This document shows, piece by piece, positions 33,107 to 40,923 of a DNA stretch of 64,000 bases. The stretch comes from JAVVHH01 sp965199585 (GTDB taxonomy: Bacteria; Pseudomonadota; Alphaproteobacteria; Acetobacterales; Acetobacteraceae). The stretch lies in contig CBDASI010000002.1 of assembly GCA_965199585.1 (NCBI GenBank), forward strand, positions 2,108,001 to 2,172,000, written 5' to 3'. The notes under the pieces were generated by a model. That model saw only the letters and a program-made list of their open reading frames with translations. It was not told the origin of the DNA and did not search any database. How positions within the stretch are numbered: the first letter of the stretch is position 1; every line of letters starts with the position of its first letter. The position numbers were made by a program, and so were the translations under genes.

Positions 33107-33871
33107 ATGCGCGCTGCCCTCGAGACCGCGGTACGCCGGGCCGGCCGGTTCGCGCTCGACGTGCTGCTGCCGCCGCACTGCCTGACGTGCGACCAGCCGG
33201 TCGGCGCGCCCGGCCAGTTCTGTCCGTCCTGCTTCGAGCAGACCCATTTCATCACGGCGCCCTGCTGCCATCGCTGCGGTGTACCGTTCGAGACGGCCGA
33301 ACGCGGCGGAACCTCGGGCGCCTGCCCGACCTGCCTGGCCGACCCGCCGCCCTGGGGCGAGGCGCGAGCGGCGTTGCGCTACGACGCGCAGGCCAAGCGC
33401 CTGATCCTGCCGTTCAAATACGGCGACCGGGTCGAGAATGCCCACGCTCTGGCGTCGATGATGGCGAGGGCAGGGGCCGCACTCCTACGCGAGGCGGACT
33501 GGCTGATCCCGGTGCCGCTGCATCGGCGCCGCATGCTGTCGCGCCGCTATAATCAGGCCGCGCTGCTGGCCCGCGAGCTGTCGCGCACCACCCGTCGGCC
33601 GGCCTTGCTGGACGGCCTGTGCCGGGTGCGCTCCACCAGCCCGCTCGCTGAGTTGTCCCCCGCGCGACGCACCGCCGAGATGGAGGCCGCCATCGCCGTA
33701 CGCCCGGTCCGGCGCCTGCAGATCGACGGTGCCCGCCTGCTCCTGATCGACGACGTGCTGACCTCCGGCGCCACCGCGCGTGCCTGCGTCACGGCATTGC
33801 TCGCCGCTGGCGCAGTCCGCGTCGACGTGCTGGCGGCCGCCCGGGTTCGCTCGCAACACTGGGATGGCTGA
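33107..33871 (+). CDS. ComF family phosphoribosyltransferase-like protein
   Basis: ComF-type proteins combine a zinc finger with a phosphoribosyltransferase domain and are linked to DNA uptake in competent bacteria. The product of about 254 residues has an N-terminal CxxC zinc site (CLTCDQ, CPSC) and a second pair (CHRCG, CPTC), and the PRPP-binding motif LLLIDDVLTSGATARAC. The ATG at 33107 has GGAGAG just upstream. It precedes grxC, a common alphaproteobacterial order. DNA-uptake function is not shown. Confidence 0.88.
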   Translation: MRAALETAVRRAGRFALDVLLPPHCLTCDQPVGAPGQFCPSCFEQTHFITAPCCHRCGVPFETAERGGTSGACPTCLADPPPWGEARAALRYDAQAKRLILPFKYGDRVENAHALASMMARAGAALLREADWLIPVPLHRRRMLSRRYNQAALLARELSRTTRRPALLDGLCRVRSTSPLAELSPARRTAEMEAAIAVRPVRRLQIDGARLLLIDDVLTSGATARACVTALLAAGAVRVDVLAAARVRSQHWDG

Positions 33872-33912
33872 CCCTTGCGGAGGACGCCGAGCCTGCCAAG
33901 ATCGAGGATATC

Positions 33913-34167
33913 ATGACCATCGAAATCTACACGCAACCCTGGTGCCCCTACTGCGAGCGCGCTCTCGCCTTGCTGGACCGCAAGAGCGCCGCCTACCGTG
34001 AGATCAACGCCCCGAATGGAACGCCCGAACGCGCCGAAGCCGTCCGGCGCTCGGGCCGCACCTCGGTCCCGCAGATTTTCATCGACGGTCAGATGATCGG
34101 CGGCTGTGACGACCTCGTCGCATTGGACCGCGCCGGCAAGCTTGACCCGCTGCTCAAGGCAGCCTGA
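33913..34167 (+). CDS. grxC: glutaredoxin 3
   Basis: Small GSH-dependent thiol-disulfide oxidoreductase. The 84-residue product has the dithiol active site CPYC (Cys 11 and 14) in YTQPWCPYCERALALLDRK, the TSVPQIFIDG cis-proline motif and GGCDDLVALD. Length is standard. It follows comF and precedes a DUF1178 gene, an order seen in other alphaproteobacteria, where a nitrilase-family gene often sits between; that gene is absent here. Confidence 0.96.
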   Translation: MTIEIYTQPWCPYCERALALLDRKSAAYREINAPNGTPERAEAVRRSGRTSVPQIFIDGQMIGGCDDLVALDRAGKLDPLLKAA

Positions 34168-34168
34168 C

Positions 34169-34624
34169 CTGATCCACTATACCGTTTTGTGCTCGGCCGC
34201 CCACGAGTTCGAGGGCTGGTTCAAGGACAGCGCAGCCTTCGATCGGCAGGCGCAAGCCGGCCTGGTGACGTGTCCGCAATGCGGCGACAGCGCCGTCACG
34301 CGAGCGCTGATGGCCCCGGCCATCCCGCGTAAGGGTCGCGCGCCGGCGACGATCCCTTCTGAGCCCGCCGCGCCACCGCCGGAAAAGGCTGCCGTCGGCC
34401 TACCCGATCAAGTCCGCGCCGCGCTGCAGCGCATCCGCGCCGAAGTCGAGCGGACCAGTGACTACGTCGGCCCTGATTTCGCCGACGAAGCCCGGCGCAT
34501 CCACCGCGGCGAAAGCGACAAGCGCAACATTTACGGCGATTCGACCGCCGAACAGGCCGAGGCACTCGCCGATGAAGGGATCGAGGTTGCCCGGATCCCC
34601 TGGGTGCCGCGCGCCGACGGCTAG
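34169..34624 (+). CDS. DUF1178 family protein, apparent CTG start
   Basis: Protein of unknown function conserved in alphaproteobacteria. The product (about 151 residues) begins at the conserved DUF1178 N-terminus IHYTVLCSAAHEFEGWFKDSAAFDRQ, with a CPQCG zinc-ribbon motif and a C-terminal YGDSTAEQAEALADEGIEV. The family begins MI(R/H)Y, which aligns here to CTG at 34169; AAGG (34156-34159) lies 9 bases upstream. The nearest canonical starts are a GTG at 34106 inside grxC and a TTG at 34187 that would remove conserved residues. Its stop interlocks with that of the convergent DUF6356 gene on CTAG. Confidence 0.82.
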   Translation: MIHYTVLCSAAHEFEGWFKDSAAFDRQAQAGLVTCPQCGDSAVTRALMAPAIPRKGRAPATIPSEPAAPPPEKAAVGLPDQVRAALQRIRAEVERTSDYVGPDFADEARRIHRGESDKRNIYGDSTAEQAEALADEGIEVARIPWVPRADG

Positions 34625-34842
34625 GCCGAGGCTTCGGCCCGGCGGCGCGACACCACCATGCGGTCATGCAGCCGCTTGACGGTCTGCGACCCGGTGCTTG
34701 TGAACAGGAACGGCAGGACGCCGTGCACCATGCAGGCGAGCCCGCCCAGGATCATCGCGGTCCCGAAGCTGGAGGCCACCATGAAGTGCTCGCCATAGCT
34801 CTCGCCGACGGCGTCAGGGTGCTTGGTGAAAGAGAGTTCCAC
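34621..34842 (-). CDS. DUF6356 family small membrane protein
   Basis: Small protein of unknown function. The 73-residue product starts with GTG (VELSFTKHPDAVGESYGEHFMVASS) after an AAGGAG box and has one clear hydrophobic segment, FGTAMILGGLACMVHGVLPFLF, with the HP(x)5-ESYGEH pattern near its start that is typical of DUF6356. It is convergent with the DUF1178 gene and divergent from the Lrp regulator across a 130-base gap. Confidence 0.75.
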   Translation of the reverse strand: MELSFTKHPDAVGESYGEHFMVASSFGTAMILGGLACMVHGVLPFLFTSTGSQTVKRLHDRMVVSRRRAEASA

Positions 34843-34972
34843 TGCGTTGGCTCCTTGTCGATGACCCAAAGATGCCGGCAACCGTCCGCGAGATGATGTC
34901 GTTTTTCAAAGATTCTCGCGTTTCCGTGAGCAAAGGATTTCGGCAAAGCCGTCTTTTGCGGTAAGTTTTCGC

Positions 34973-35434
34973 ATGGACGACGCCGATCGACGGATTCTCT
35001 ACTGGCTCCAGCGCGATGCCTCGCTGCCGTTGGCCGAGCTGGCCGAAAAGACCGGCCTCTCCCCGTCGCCGTGCTGGCGCCGGGTCCAGAAGCTGACCAA
35101 CGACGGCGTGATCCGCGCCCGCGTCGCCTTGCTGGACGCCGGGCTGATCAATCTGAGCGTGGACGTCTTCGTCAGCGTCCGCACCAGCCAGCACAAGAAG
35201 GAGTGGGCCGAGACTTTCACCGCGACCGTGATGGCCTTACCCGAGGTGGTCGGCTTCTACCGGATGGCCGGCGAGGTCGATTACCTGCTACACATCGTCG
35301 TCCCCGACATCGCCGGCTACGACCGCGTCTACAAGCGCCTGATCGAGCGCATCGACCTCAACGACGTCAGCGCCAGCTTCGCGATGGAGACCATAAAATC
35401 CACCACCGCGCTCCCCCTAGACTACGCCCGCTAA
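34973..35434 (+). CDS. Lrp/AsnC family transcriptional regulator
   Basis: Feast/famine regulator with an N-terminal helix-turn-helix (MDDADRRILYWLQRDASLPLAELAEKTGLSPSPCWRRVQKL, residues 1-41) and a C-terminal RAM ligand domain (about 60-153). Length of 153 is standard. It is divergent from the DUF6356 gene, so it may control that gene or itself, but the effector cannot be inferred. A copy of the 24-bp palindromic repeat lies 15 bases after its stop. Confidence 0.92.
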   Translation: MDDADRRILYWLQRDASLPLAELAEKTGLSPSPCWRRVQKLTNDGVIRARVALLDAGLINLSVDVFVSVRTSQHKKEWAETFTATVMALPEVVGFYRMAGEVDYLLHIVVPDIAGYDRVYKRLIERIDLNDVSASFAMETIKSTTALPLDYAR

Positions 35435-35449
35435 CCCGCCAAACCCCGC

Positions 35450-35473
35450 CGTAGGGTGGGCTTCAGCCCACCA
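35450..35473 (+). repeat. 24-bp palindromic repeat, copy 1
   Basis: Core GGTGGGC-TTCA-GCCCACC with a leading CGTAG and a trailing A; a perfect 7-bp stem and tetraloop. It is identical to copies at 43133-43156 and 51661-51684. This copy lies between convergent lrp-type and ubiG genes. Confidence 0.9.
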
Positions 35474-35496
35474 CCACACCGCCCATCGCCAGCCCA

Positions 35497-36216
35497 CTAA
35501 CCACCCGCCCGCAGCATCGCCAAATAATTCACCGACAAATCCGCCGACTCGCGCCAAACCCGTCCCCGCAGGTCGTAGCTCATTCCCCGCGTCCCCACGA
35601 GCCGCAGCCCGGCGCCACGGGCCGCCCGGTCCAACTCCGCCGGGCTGATGAACCGCCGCCACTCATGCGTCCCCGCCGGCAGCAGCCGTGCGATATATTC
35701 CGCGCCGATCTTGCCCACGGCCAGCGACCGCAGCGTGCGGTTCAGCGTCGACAGGAACAGCCTCCCTCCAGGTTCGAGCAACCCGGCCAGCAGCGCCAGG
35801 AACCGCGCCGGGTCCGCCACATGCTCGATCACCTCGAGCGCCGTGATCACCGGGAATCGCGCACCCTCCGCCAGCAGCGTCTCCGCCGTTGCCACCCGAT
35901 ACGTCAAATCGAGCCCGCCCCCGTCGGCATGCGCCACCGCCGCCGCGATCGCATCCGCCGCCGCGTCGATGCCCAGCACGTCGTAGCCCAGCCGCGCGAA
36001 CGCCTCCGCCGCCAGCCCGGCGCCACAGCCGACGTCCAGCAGCCGCCCGCGCACCGGCACCTGCGCGTCCACCCAGCCGGTGCGCAGCGGATTCATCGCA
36101 TGCAGCGGCGCCATCGGGCCTGATGGATCCCACCACTCGGCCGCCAGCCGGTTGAATTTGCTGATTTCGCCAGGGAGCGCAGAGGGCAGGGCGGAGCCGG
36201 GTTGCGTGTCTGTCAT
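35497..36216 (-). CDS. ubiG: ubiquinone biosynthesis O-methyltransferase
   Basis: Performs both O-methylation steps in ubiquinone synthesis. The 239-residue product has the N-terminal KFNRLAAEWWDPSGPMAPLHAMNPLRTGWV, a hallmark of UbiG, the SAM motif LLDVGCGAGLAAEAFARLG and the FLALLAGLLEPGGRLFLSTLNRT segment. Length is normal. It is divergent from lysC (61-base gap), a gene order widely seen in alphaproteobacteria. Its 3' side faces the palindromic repeat. Confidence 0.95.
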   Translation of the reverse strand: MTDTQPGSALPSALPGEISKFNRLAAEWWDPSGPMAPLHAMNPLRTGWVDAQVPVRGRLLDVGCGAGLAAEAFARLGYDVLGIDAAADAIAAAVAHADGGGLDLTYRVATAETLLAEGARFPVITALEVIEHVADPARFLALLAGLLEPGGRLFLSTLNRTLRSLAVGKIGAEYIARLLPAGTHEWRRFISPAELDRAARGAGLRLVGTRGMSYDLRGRVWRESADLSVNYLAMLRAGG

Positions 36217-36277
36217 GTTGCCCCTGCGAGATCACGCCGGTATGTCGTCGTGTTTGGTGACACGGACAAGGTTTGGT

Positions 36278-37492
36278 ATGGCGCGGATCGTGATGAAGTT
36301 CGGCGGCACGTCGGTGGCCGACCTCGATCGCATCCGCAACGTCGCGACCAAGGTCAAGCGCGAGGTCGAGGCTGGCAACGAGGTCGCCGTCGTCGTCTCG
36401 GCGATGTCCGGCGTGACCAATCAGTTGGTCGCCTGGTGCCAGAGCCTCGCGCCGCTGCACGATCAGCGCGAGTACGACGCCGTCGTCGCCACCGGCGAAC
36501 AGGTCACCGCCGGGCTGCTGGCGATCGCGCTGCAGGCGCTCGGCGTCGAGTCGCGGTCCTGGTCCGGCTGGCAGATCCCGCTGCAGACCGACGACGCGCA
36601 TGGCCGCGCCCGCATCGTCGGGGTGGAGGGCGAGGCACTGTTGGCCGAGATGCGGGCGGGTCGCGTGCCCGTGGTTGCTGGCTTCCAGGGCATCGGCCCC
36701 AACGAGCGCATTACCACGTTGGGCCGTGGCGGATCAGATACTTCGGCCGTGGCGCTCGCGGCTGGGTTGAAGGCGGATCGCTGCGACATCTATACTGACG
36801 TCGACGGTGTCTACACGACGGACCCCCGCATCGTCGCCCGCGCGCGTAAGTTGGACAGGATCTCGTATGAGGAGATGCTGGAGTTGGCGTCCGTCGGCGC
36901 CAAAGTGCTGCAGACCCGCAGCGTGGAACTCGCGATGAAGCAGCGGGTACGCGTGCAGGTCCTGAGCAGCTTCGAGGACCGACCCGGAACCCTGGTCGTG
37001 GACGAGGACGAGATTTTGGAACAGGTAGTCGTTTCCGGCATCGCATACTCCCGCGACGAAGCGCGCATCACCCTGCGCCACGTGCCGGACCGGCCCGGCG
37101 TCGCCGCCGCGATCTTCGGCCCGCTTTCGGCCGCCAACGTCAACGTCGACATGATCGTCCAGAGTGTCTCGGCCGAGGGCACCACCGACATGACCTTCAC
37201 CGTCGGCCGCGCCGACCTCCCGCGCGCCGAGCAGATCCTGGCCGAACGCAGCGCCGAGATCGCCGCCGCCGCCGTGCTGACCGACTCCGACGTCGCCAAG
37301 ATCAGCGTCGTCGGCGTCGGCATGCGCAGCCATGCCGGCATCGCCAATACGATGTTCGCCACCCTCGCGGCCAAGGGGATCAACATCCAGGTCATCTCGA
37401 CCAGCGAGATCAAGGTCAGCGTCCTGATCGGCGCCGAATACACCGAGCTTGCCGTGCGCGCGCTGCACACGGCCTACGGGCTCGATGCCTGA
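36278..37492 (+). CDS. lysC: aspartate kinase
   Basis: Phosphorylates aspartate, the entry point to lysine, threonine and methionine. The 404-residue product starts MARIVMKFGGTSVADLDRIRNVA and has the TTLGRGGSDTSAVALAAGL and TDVDGVYTTDPRIV motifs of the kinase domain, then two C-terminal ACT domains (about 265-404, beginning GIAYSRDEARITLRHVPDRPG) for feedback inhibition. The ATG at 36278 fits length and has an AAGG upstream. The stop overlaps the next gene by 8 bases. Confidence 0.96.
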   Translation: MARIVMKFGGTSVADLDRIRNVATKVKREVEAGNEVAVVVSAMSGVTNQLVAWCQSLAPLHDQREYDAVVATGEQVTAGLLAIALQALGVESRSWSGWQIPLQTDDAHGRARIVGVEGEALLAEMRAGRVPVVAGFQGIGPNERITTLGRGGSDTSAVALAAGLKADRCDIYTDVDGVYTTDPRIVARARKLDRISYEEMLELASVGAKVLQTRSVELAMKQRVRVQVLSSFEDRPGTLVVDEDEILEQVVVSGIAYSRDEARITLRHVPDRPGVAAAIFGPLSAANVNVDMIVQSVSAEGTTDMTFTVGRADLPRAEQILAERSAEIAAAAVLTDSDVAKISVVGVGMRSHAGIANTMFATLAAKGINIQVISTSEIKVSVLIGAEYTELAVRALHTAYGLDA

Positions 37493-38567
37493 TACGGTCC
37501 AATCCGACCTGAACGCCCCGACGACGCCGGACGGCGCCGCTCGGGCTGAACTCGACCAGCTTTCCGTCCGCGGCCGCGCTTTCCTCGGCACTCGCTACGC
37601 CCTCATGGGCGGCGCGATGAGCTGGCTCAGCGAGCGCCACCTCGTCTCCTCCATCTCCAATGCCGGCGGCTTCGGCGTCATCGCCTGCGGCTCCATGCCC
37701 CCGGCCGCCCTGGCCGCCGAGATCGCCGCGACCCAAGCGCTGACTGACCGCCCCTTCGGCGTCAACCTGATCACCATGCACCCTGACCTGCTCGACCTGA
37801 TCGCGGTCTGCCGCGAGGCCCGGGTGGGTCACGTGGTGCTGGCCGGCGGGTTGCCGCGTGGCGAGGCGGTGCGGGCGGTCAAGGAGGCGGGCATGCGCCT
37901 AATCTGCTTCGCCCCCGCGCTGGTGCTGGCCAAGCGCCTCATTCGCAGCGGCGCGGACGCGCTCATCATCGAGGGCTCCGAGGCCGGCGGCCATATCGGC
38001 CCGGTCTCCCTTGGCGTCCTCGCCCAGGAGATCCTCCCCTACATCGACGAGGTCCCGGTCTTCGTCGCCGGCGGCATCGGCCGCGGCGAGGCGCTGCTCG
38101 CCTTCCTCGAGATGGGTGCCGCCGGTGCGCAGGTCGGCACCCGCTTCGCCGCCGCCCGCGAGAGCATCGCCCACCCCAACTTTAAGCAGGCCTTCATCGG
38201 CGCCCGTGCCCGCGACGCCCTGCCCAGCGTTCAGCTCGACCCGCGTTTCCCGGTGATCCCGGTGCGCGGCCTGGCCAATCACGGCACCGAGCGCTTCACC
38301 GCACATCAGGCCCACGTCATTGCCCAGGTCACCTCCGGCGCGCTGACCCGCGAGGAAGGGCAGCTTTCCATCGAGCATTTCTGGGCCGGTGCGCTCCGCC
38401 GCGCGGTCATCGACGGCGACGTCGAGAACGGTTCGCTGATGGCGGGCCAGTCTGTCGGCATGGTCAGCGCCGAGCAGCCGGTGGCCGACATCATCGGCGA
38501 GTTCGTCGACCAGGCCTGTGACGTGCTCGCCCGCCGAGCCACGGGTCGCGCCGCCCGGCGCGTGTAA
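37485..38567 (+). CDS. nitronate monooxygenase / 2-nitropropane dioxygenase-like protein
   Basis: FMN-dependent TIM-barrel protein of the NMO/FabK-like family. The 360-residue product has the N-terminal LGTRYALMGGAMSWLSERHLVSSISNAGGFGVIACGSM, the LIIEGSEAGGHIGPVS segment with the HIG histidine and the VFVAGGIGRGEALLAFLEMGAAGAQVGTRF flavin phosphate-binding motif. The start overlaps the lysC stop. Whether it oxidises nitronates or reduces enoyl-ACP cannot be decided. Confidence 0.88.
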   Translation: MPDTVQSDLNAPTTPDGAARAELDQLSVRGRAFLGTRYALMGGAMSWLSERHLVSSISNAGGFGVIACGSMPPAALAAEIAATQALTDRPFGVNLITMHPDLLDLIAVCREARVGHVVLAGGLPRGEAVRAVKEAGMRLICFAPALVLAKRLIRSGADALIIEGSEAGGHIGPVSLGVLAQEILPYIDEVPVFVAGGIGRGEALLAFLEMGAAGAQVGTRFAAARESIAHPNFKQAFIGARARDALPSVQLDPRFPVIPVRGLANHGTERFTAHQAHVIAQVTSGALTREEGQLSIEHFWAGALRRAVIDGDVENGSLMAGQSVGMVSAEQPVADIIGEFVDQACDVLARRATGRAARRV

Positions 38568-38583
38568 CGATGGCGCGCATCTG

Positions 38584-40818
38584 ATGGCGAGTAGCCGCCG
38601 CCTGCTGGCCCGGCTCCGCAATCTCATGGCGGCCAGCGCCGAGGGACCGCCCGGCGGCCGCGAAGCCCTGAACGCCTTGGCGCAACTGATCGGCGCCGAG
38701 ATGCTGGCCGAGGTCTGCGCCATCTACGCCATGCGCTCCGGCGACGTGCTCGAGCTTGCCGCCACCATGGGCCTCAATCAGGAGGCGGTCGGCCGCACCC
38801 GCCTGCGCGTCGGCGAGGGCATCGTCGGCATCGCAGCCGCCACTGCGGCGGTGCAGAACCTGCCGGACGCGCAGAGCCATCCGGCCTTCGCCTACCGCCC
38901 CGAGACCGGCGAGGAGGTGTTCGCTTCGCTGCTGGCGGTGCCACTGCGGCGCGGCGGCCGCACGCTGGGCGTGCTGACCGTGCAGAACCTGCTGCCCCGC
39001 CGCTACACCGATGACGAGGTCGACGGGCTCGAGACCGTCGCCATGCTGCTGGCCGAATTGCTGGCCGCCAGCGGCGTGATCGACGCCAGCGATGGGGTCG
39101 GCAGCGTGCTGCCCCGTCAGTTCGACGCTGCGCCGATCGCGCCCGGCCTGGTGATCGGCCCGGTGGTGCTGCACGGAATGGGCGCCCCGGTCCGCCGCCT
39201 GCTCGCCGAAGACCCGCTGGTCGAGATCGCCCGCCTCCGCGCCGCCGCCTCGTCGATCCAGAAATCGCTCGACGAGCTGATCGACACCAGCCGCCCCGAC
39301 GACGACGACGCCCGCGAGGTCCTGGAGGCGACGCGCTTGGTCTCCGCCGACGAGGGCTGGCTGCGCCGGGTCACCGAGGCGGCCCGCAGCGGCCTCTCGG
39401 CTGAGGCCGCCGTGCATCGCGTTTCGCATCAGGTGCGCGAGCGCATGCGCCGCATCCAGGACCCCTATCTGCGCGAGCGCCTGGCCGACCTCGAGGAGCT
39501 GGCCGAGCGCATGCTCGCCGCGCTCGACGGCGGCGAGGCCCCGCTGGCCATCCCCCAGGGCGCCATCCTGCTCGCCCGCCGGCTCGGCCCAGCGCAACTG
39601 CTCGAATGGCACGCGCGCGGCATCGGCGGCGTGGTGATCGAGGAAGGCAGCAACGCCGGTCACGCTGCCATCCTGGCCCGCGCCCTCGGCCTGCCCGCCC
39701 TCGGCGGCGCCGCCGGTATGCTCGAAGCCGTCGAGAACGGCGATGACGCGATCCTCGACGCCGACGAGGGCCAGCTCATCCTCCGCCCGGCGCCCGAGGT
39801 CCGCGCCAGCTTCCTCCAGGCCCTGCTGATCCGCCAGGAGATCGAGGCCGGCTACGCCGCCCAGCGCTCCCTCCCGGCCCAGAGCAAGGACGGCGTCCGC
39901 CTGCACCTCCAGCTCAACGTCGGCCTGGCGCGCGAGATGGACCAGCTCGACAACACCGGCGCGGACGGGATCGGCCTATTCCGCACCGAGATCGCCATGC
40001 TCGCCCGCGGCGCCGTCGCCGACGTGCCCGAGCAGGCCGCACTCTACGCCCGCGTGCTCGACGCCGCCGGCGACCGCCCGGTCCGCTTCCGCACCCTCGA
40101 CCTCGGCGGCGACAAGATGCTGAAGGACGCTCCGCCCCAGGTCGAGGAGAACCCGGCCATGGGCTGGCGCAGCCTGCGCATCGGCCTTGACCGCCCCGCC
40201 ATGCTGCGCCGCCAGCTCCGCGCCCTGCTGCTGGCCGCCGGCGGCCGCAAGCTGTCCATCATGTTCCCCATGGTCGCCACCGTCGCCGAGTTCCGCGCCG
40301 CCAAGAGCCTGCTCCTCGCCGAAGCCGCCCGCGTCCGCCCCGCCCCGATCGAGCTCAGCGTCGGCAGCATGATCGAGGTCCCCGCGCTCCTGTTCCAGCT
40401 GCCGGCGCTGATGGCCGAGGCCGATTTCGTCTCAATCGGCTCCAACGACCTGCTGCAATTCCTCTTCGCGGCCGACCGCGGCACCCCGGCGCTGGCCAAC
40501 CGCTACGACCTGCTGTCCGCCCCCGTGCTCGATGCGCTCGAACGCGTGGTCGACGCCGCCCGTCACGCCAATGTCGACGTCTCCGTCTGTGGCGAGCACG
40601 CCTCCCGCCCGCTCGACGCCATGGTCCTGGCCGCCATCGGCATCACCACCCTGTCGATGCCCGCCCCCAGCCTGCTGCGCCTGAAATCCATGCTCGCCCA
40701 GGTCGACCTGCACGCGCTCCGCGAAGTGCTGACCGCGCTCCGCCGTACCCAGGCCGGCCCGGCCAGCCTGCGCGAGCCGATCGCCTCCTGGGCCCGCGAG
40801 CACGATCTCCGCCTATGA
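38584..40818 (+). CDS. ptsP: phosphoenolpyruvate-protein phosphotransferase PtsP (EI-Ntr)
   Basis: Enzyme I of the nitrogen PTS, which passes phosphate from PEP to NPr. The 744-residue product has an N-terminal GAF domain (about 20-165), a PTS N-terminal domain, the phosphohistidine swivel domain with GSNAGHAAILARALGLPAL (His 360) and the C-terminal PEP-binding barrel with LFRTEIAML, RTLDLGGDKM, ENPAMGWRSLRIGLD and CGEHASRP (Cys 669). All key residues are present. The ATG at 38584 is the first good start. NPr and IIA-Ntr are not in the window. Confidence 0.95.
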   Translation: MASSRRLLARLRNLMAASAEGPPGGREALNALAQLIGAEMLAEVCAIYAMRSGDVLELAATMGLNQEAVGRTRLRVGEGIVGIAAATAAVQNLPDAQSHPAFAYRPETGEEVFASLLAVPLRRGGRTLGVLTVQNLLPRRYTDDEVDGLETVAMLLAELLAASGVIDASDGVGSVLPRQFDAAPIAPGLVIGPVVLHGMGAPVRRLLAEDPLVEIARLRAAASSIQKSLDELIDTSRPDDDDAREVLEATRLVSADEGWLRRVTEAARSGLSAEAAVHRVSHQVRERMRRIQDPYLRERLADLEELAERMLAALDGGEAPLAIPQGAILLARRLGPAQLLEWHARGIGGVVIEEGSNAGHAAILARALGLPALGGAAGMLEAVENGDDAILDADEGQLILRPAPEVRASFLQALLIRQEIEAGYAAQRSLPAQSKDGVRLHLQLNVGLAREMDQLDNTGADGIGLFRTEIAMLARGAVADVPEQAALYARVLDAAGDRPVRFRTLDLGGDKMLKDAPPQVEENPAMGWRSLRIGLDRPAMLRRQLRALLLAAGGRKLSIMFPMVATVAEFRAAKSLLLAEAARVRPAPIELSVGSMIEVPALLFQLPALMAEADFVSIGSNDLLQFLFAADRGTPALANRYDLLSAPVLDALERVVDAARHANVDVSVCGEHASRPLDAMVLAAIGITTLSMPAPSLLRLKSMLAQVDLHALREVLTALRRTQAGPASLREPIASWAREHDLRL

Positions 40819-40897
40819 GACGGCTCAATGGCGGCCAACGTTGGCAAGCCGGGGCGTTCCGGGCTAGAGCACCCGTCCGGATCCTGCAGTGCAGATC

Positions 40898-40909
40898 ATG
40901 ACGCGTCAT
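40898..40909. promoter_or_regulatory. 12-bp perfect palindrome before rodZ-like gene
   Basis: ATGACGCGTCAT is a perfect inverted repeat without spacer, 14 bases upstream of the next start codon, in the 105-base gap after ptsP. It could be an operator, but a single short palindrome may be chance. Confidence 0.3.
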
Positions 40910-40923
40910 CCAGGTAGTATCCG

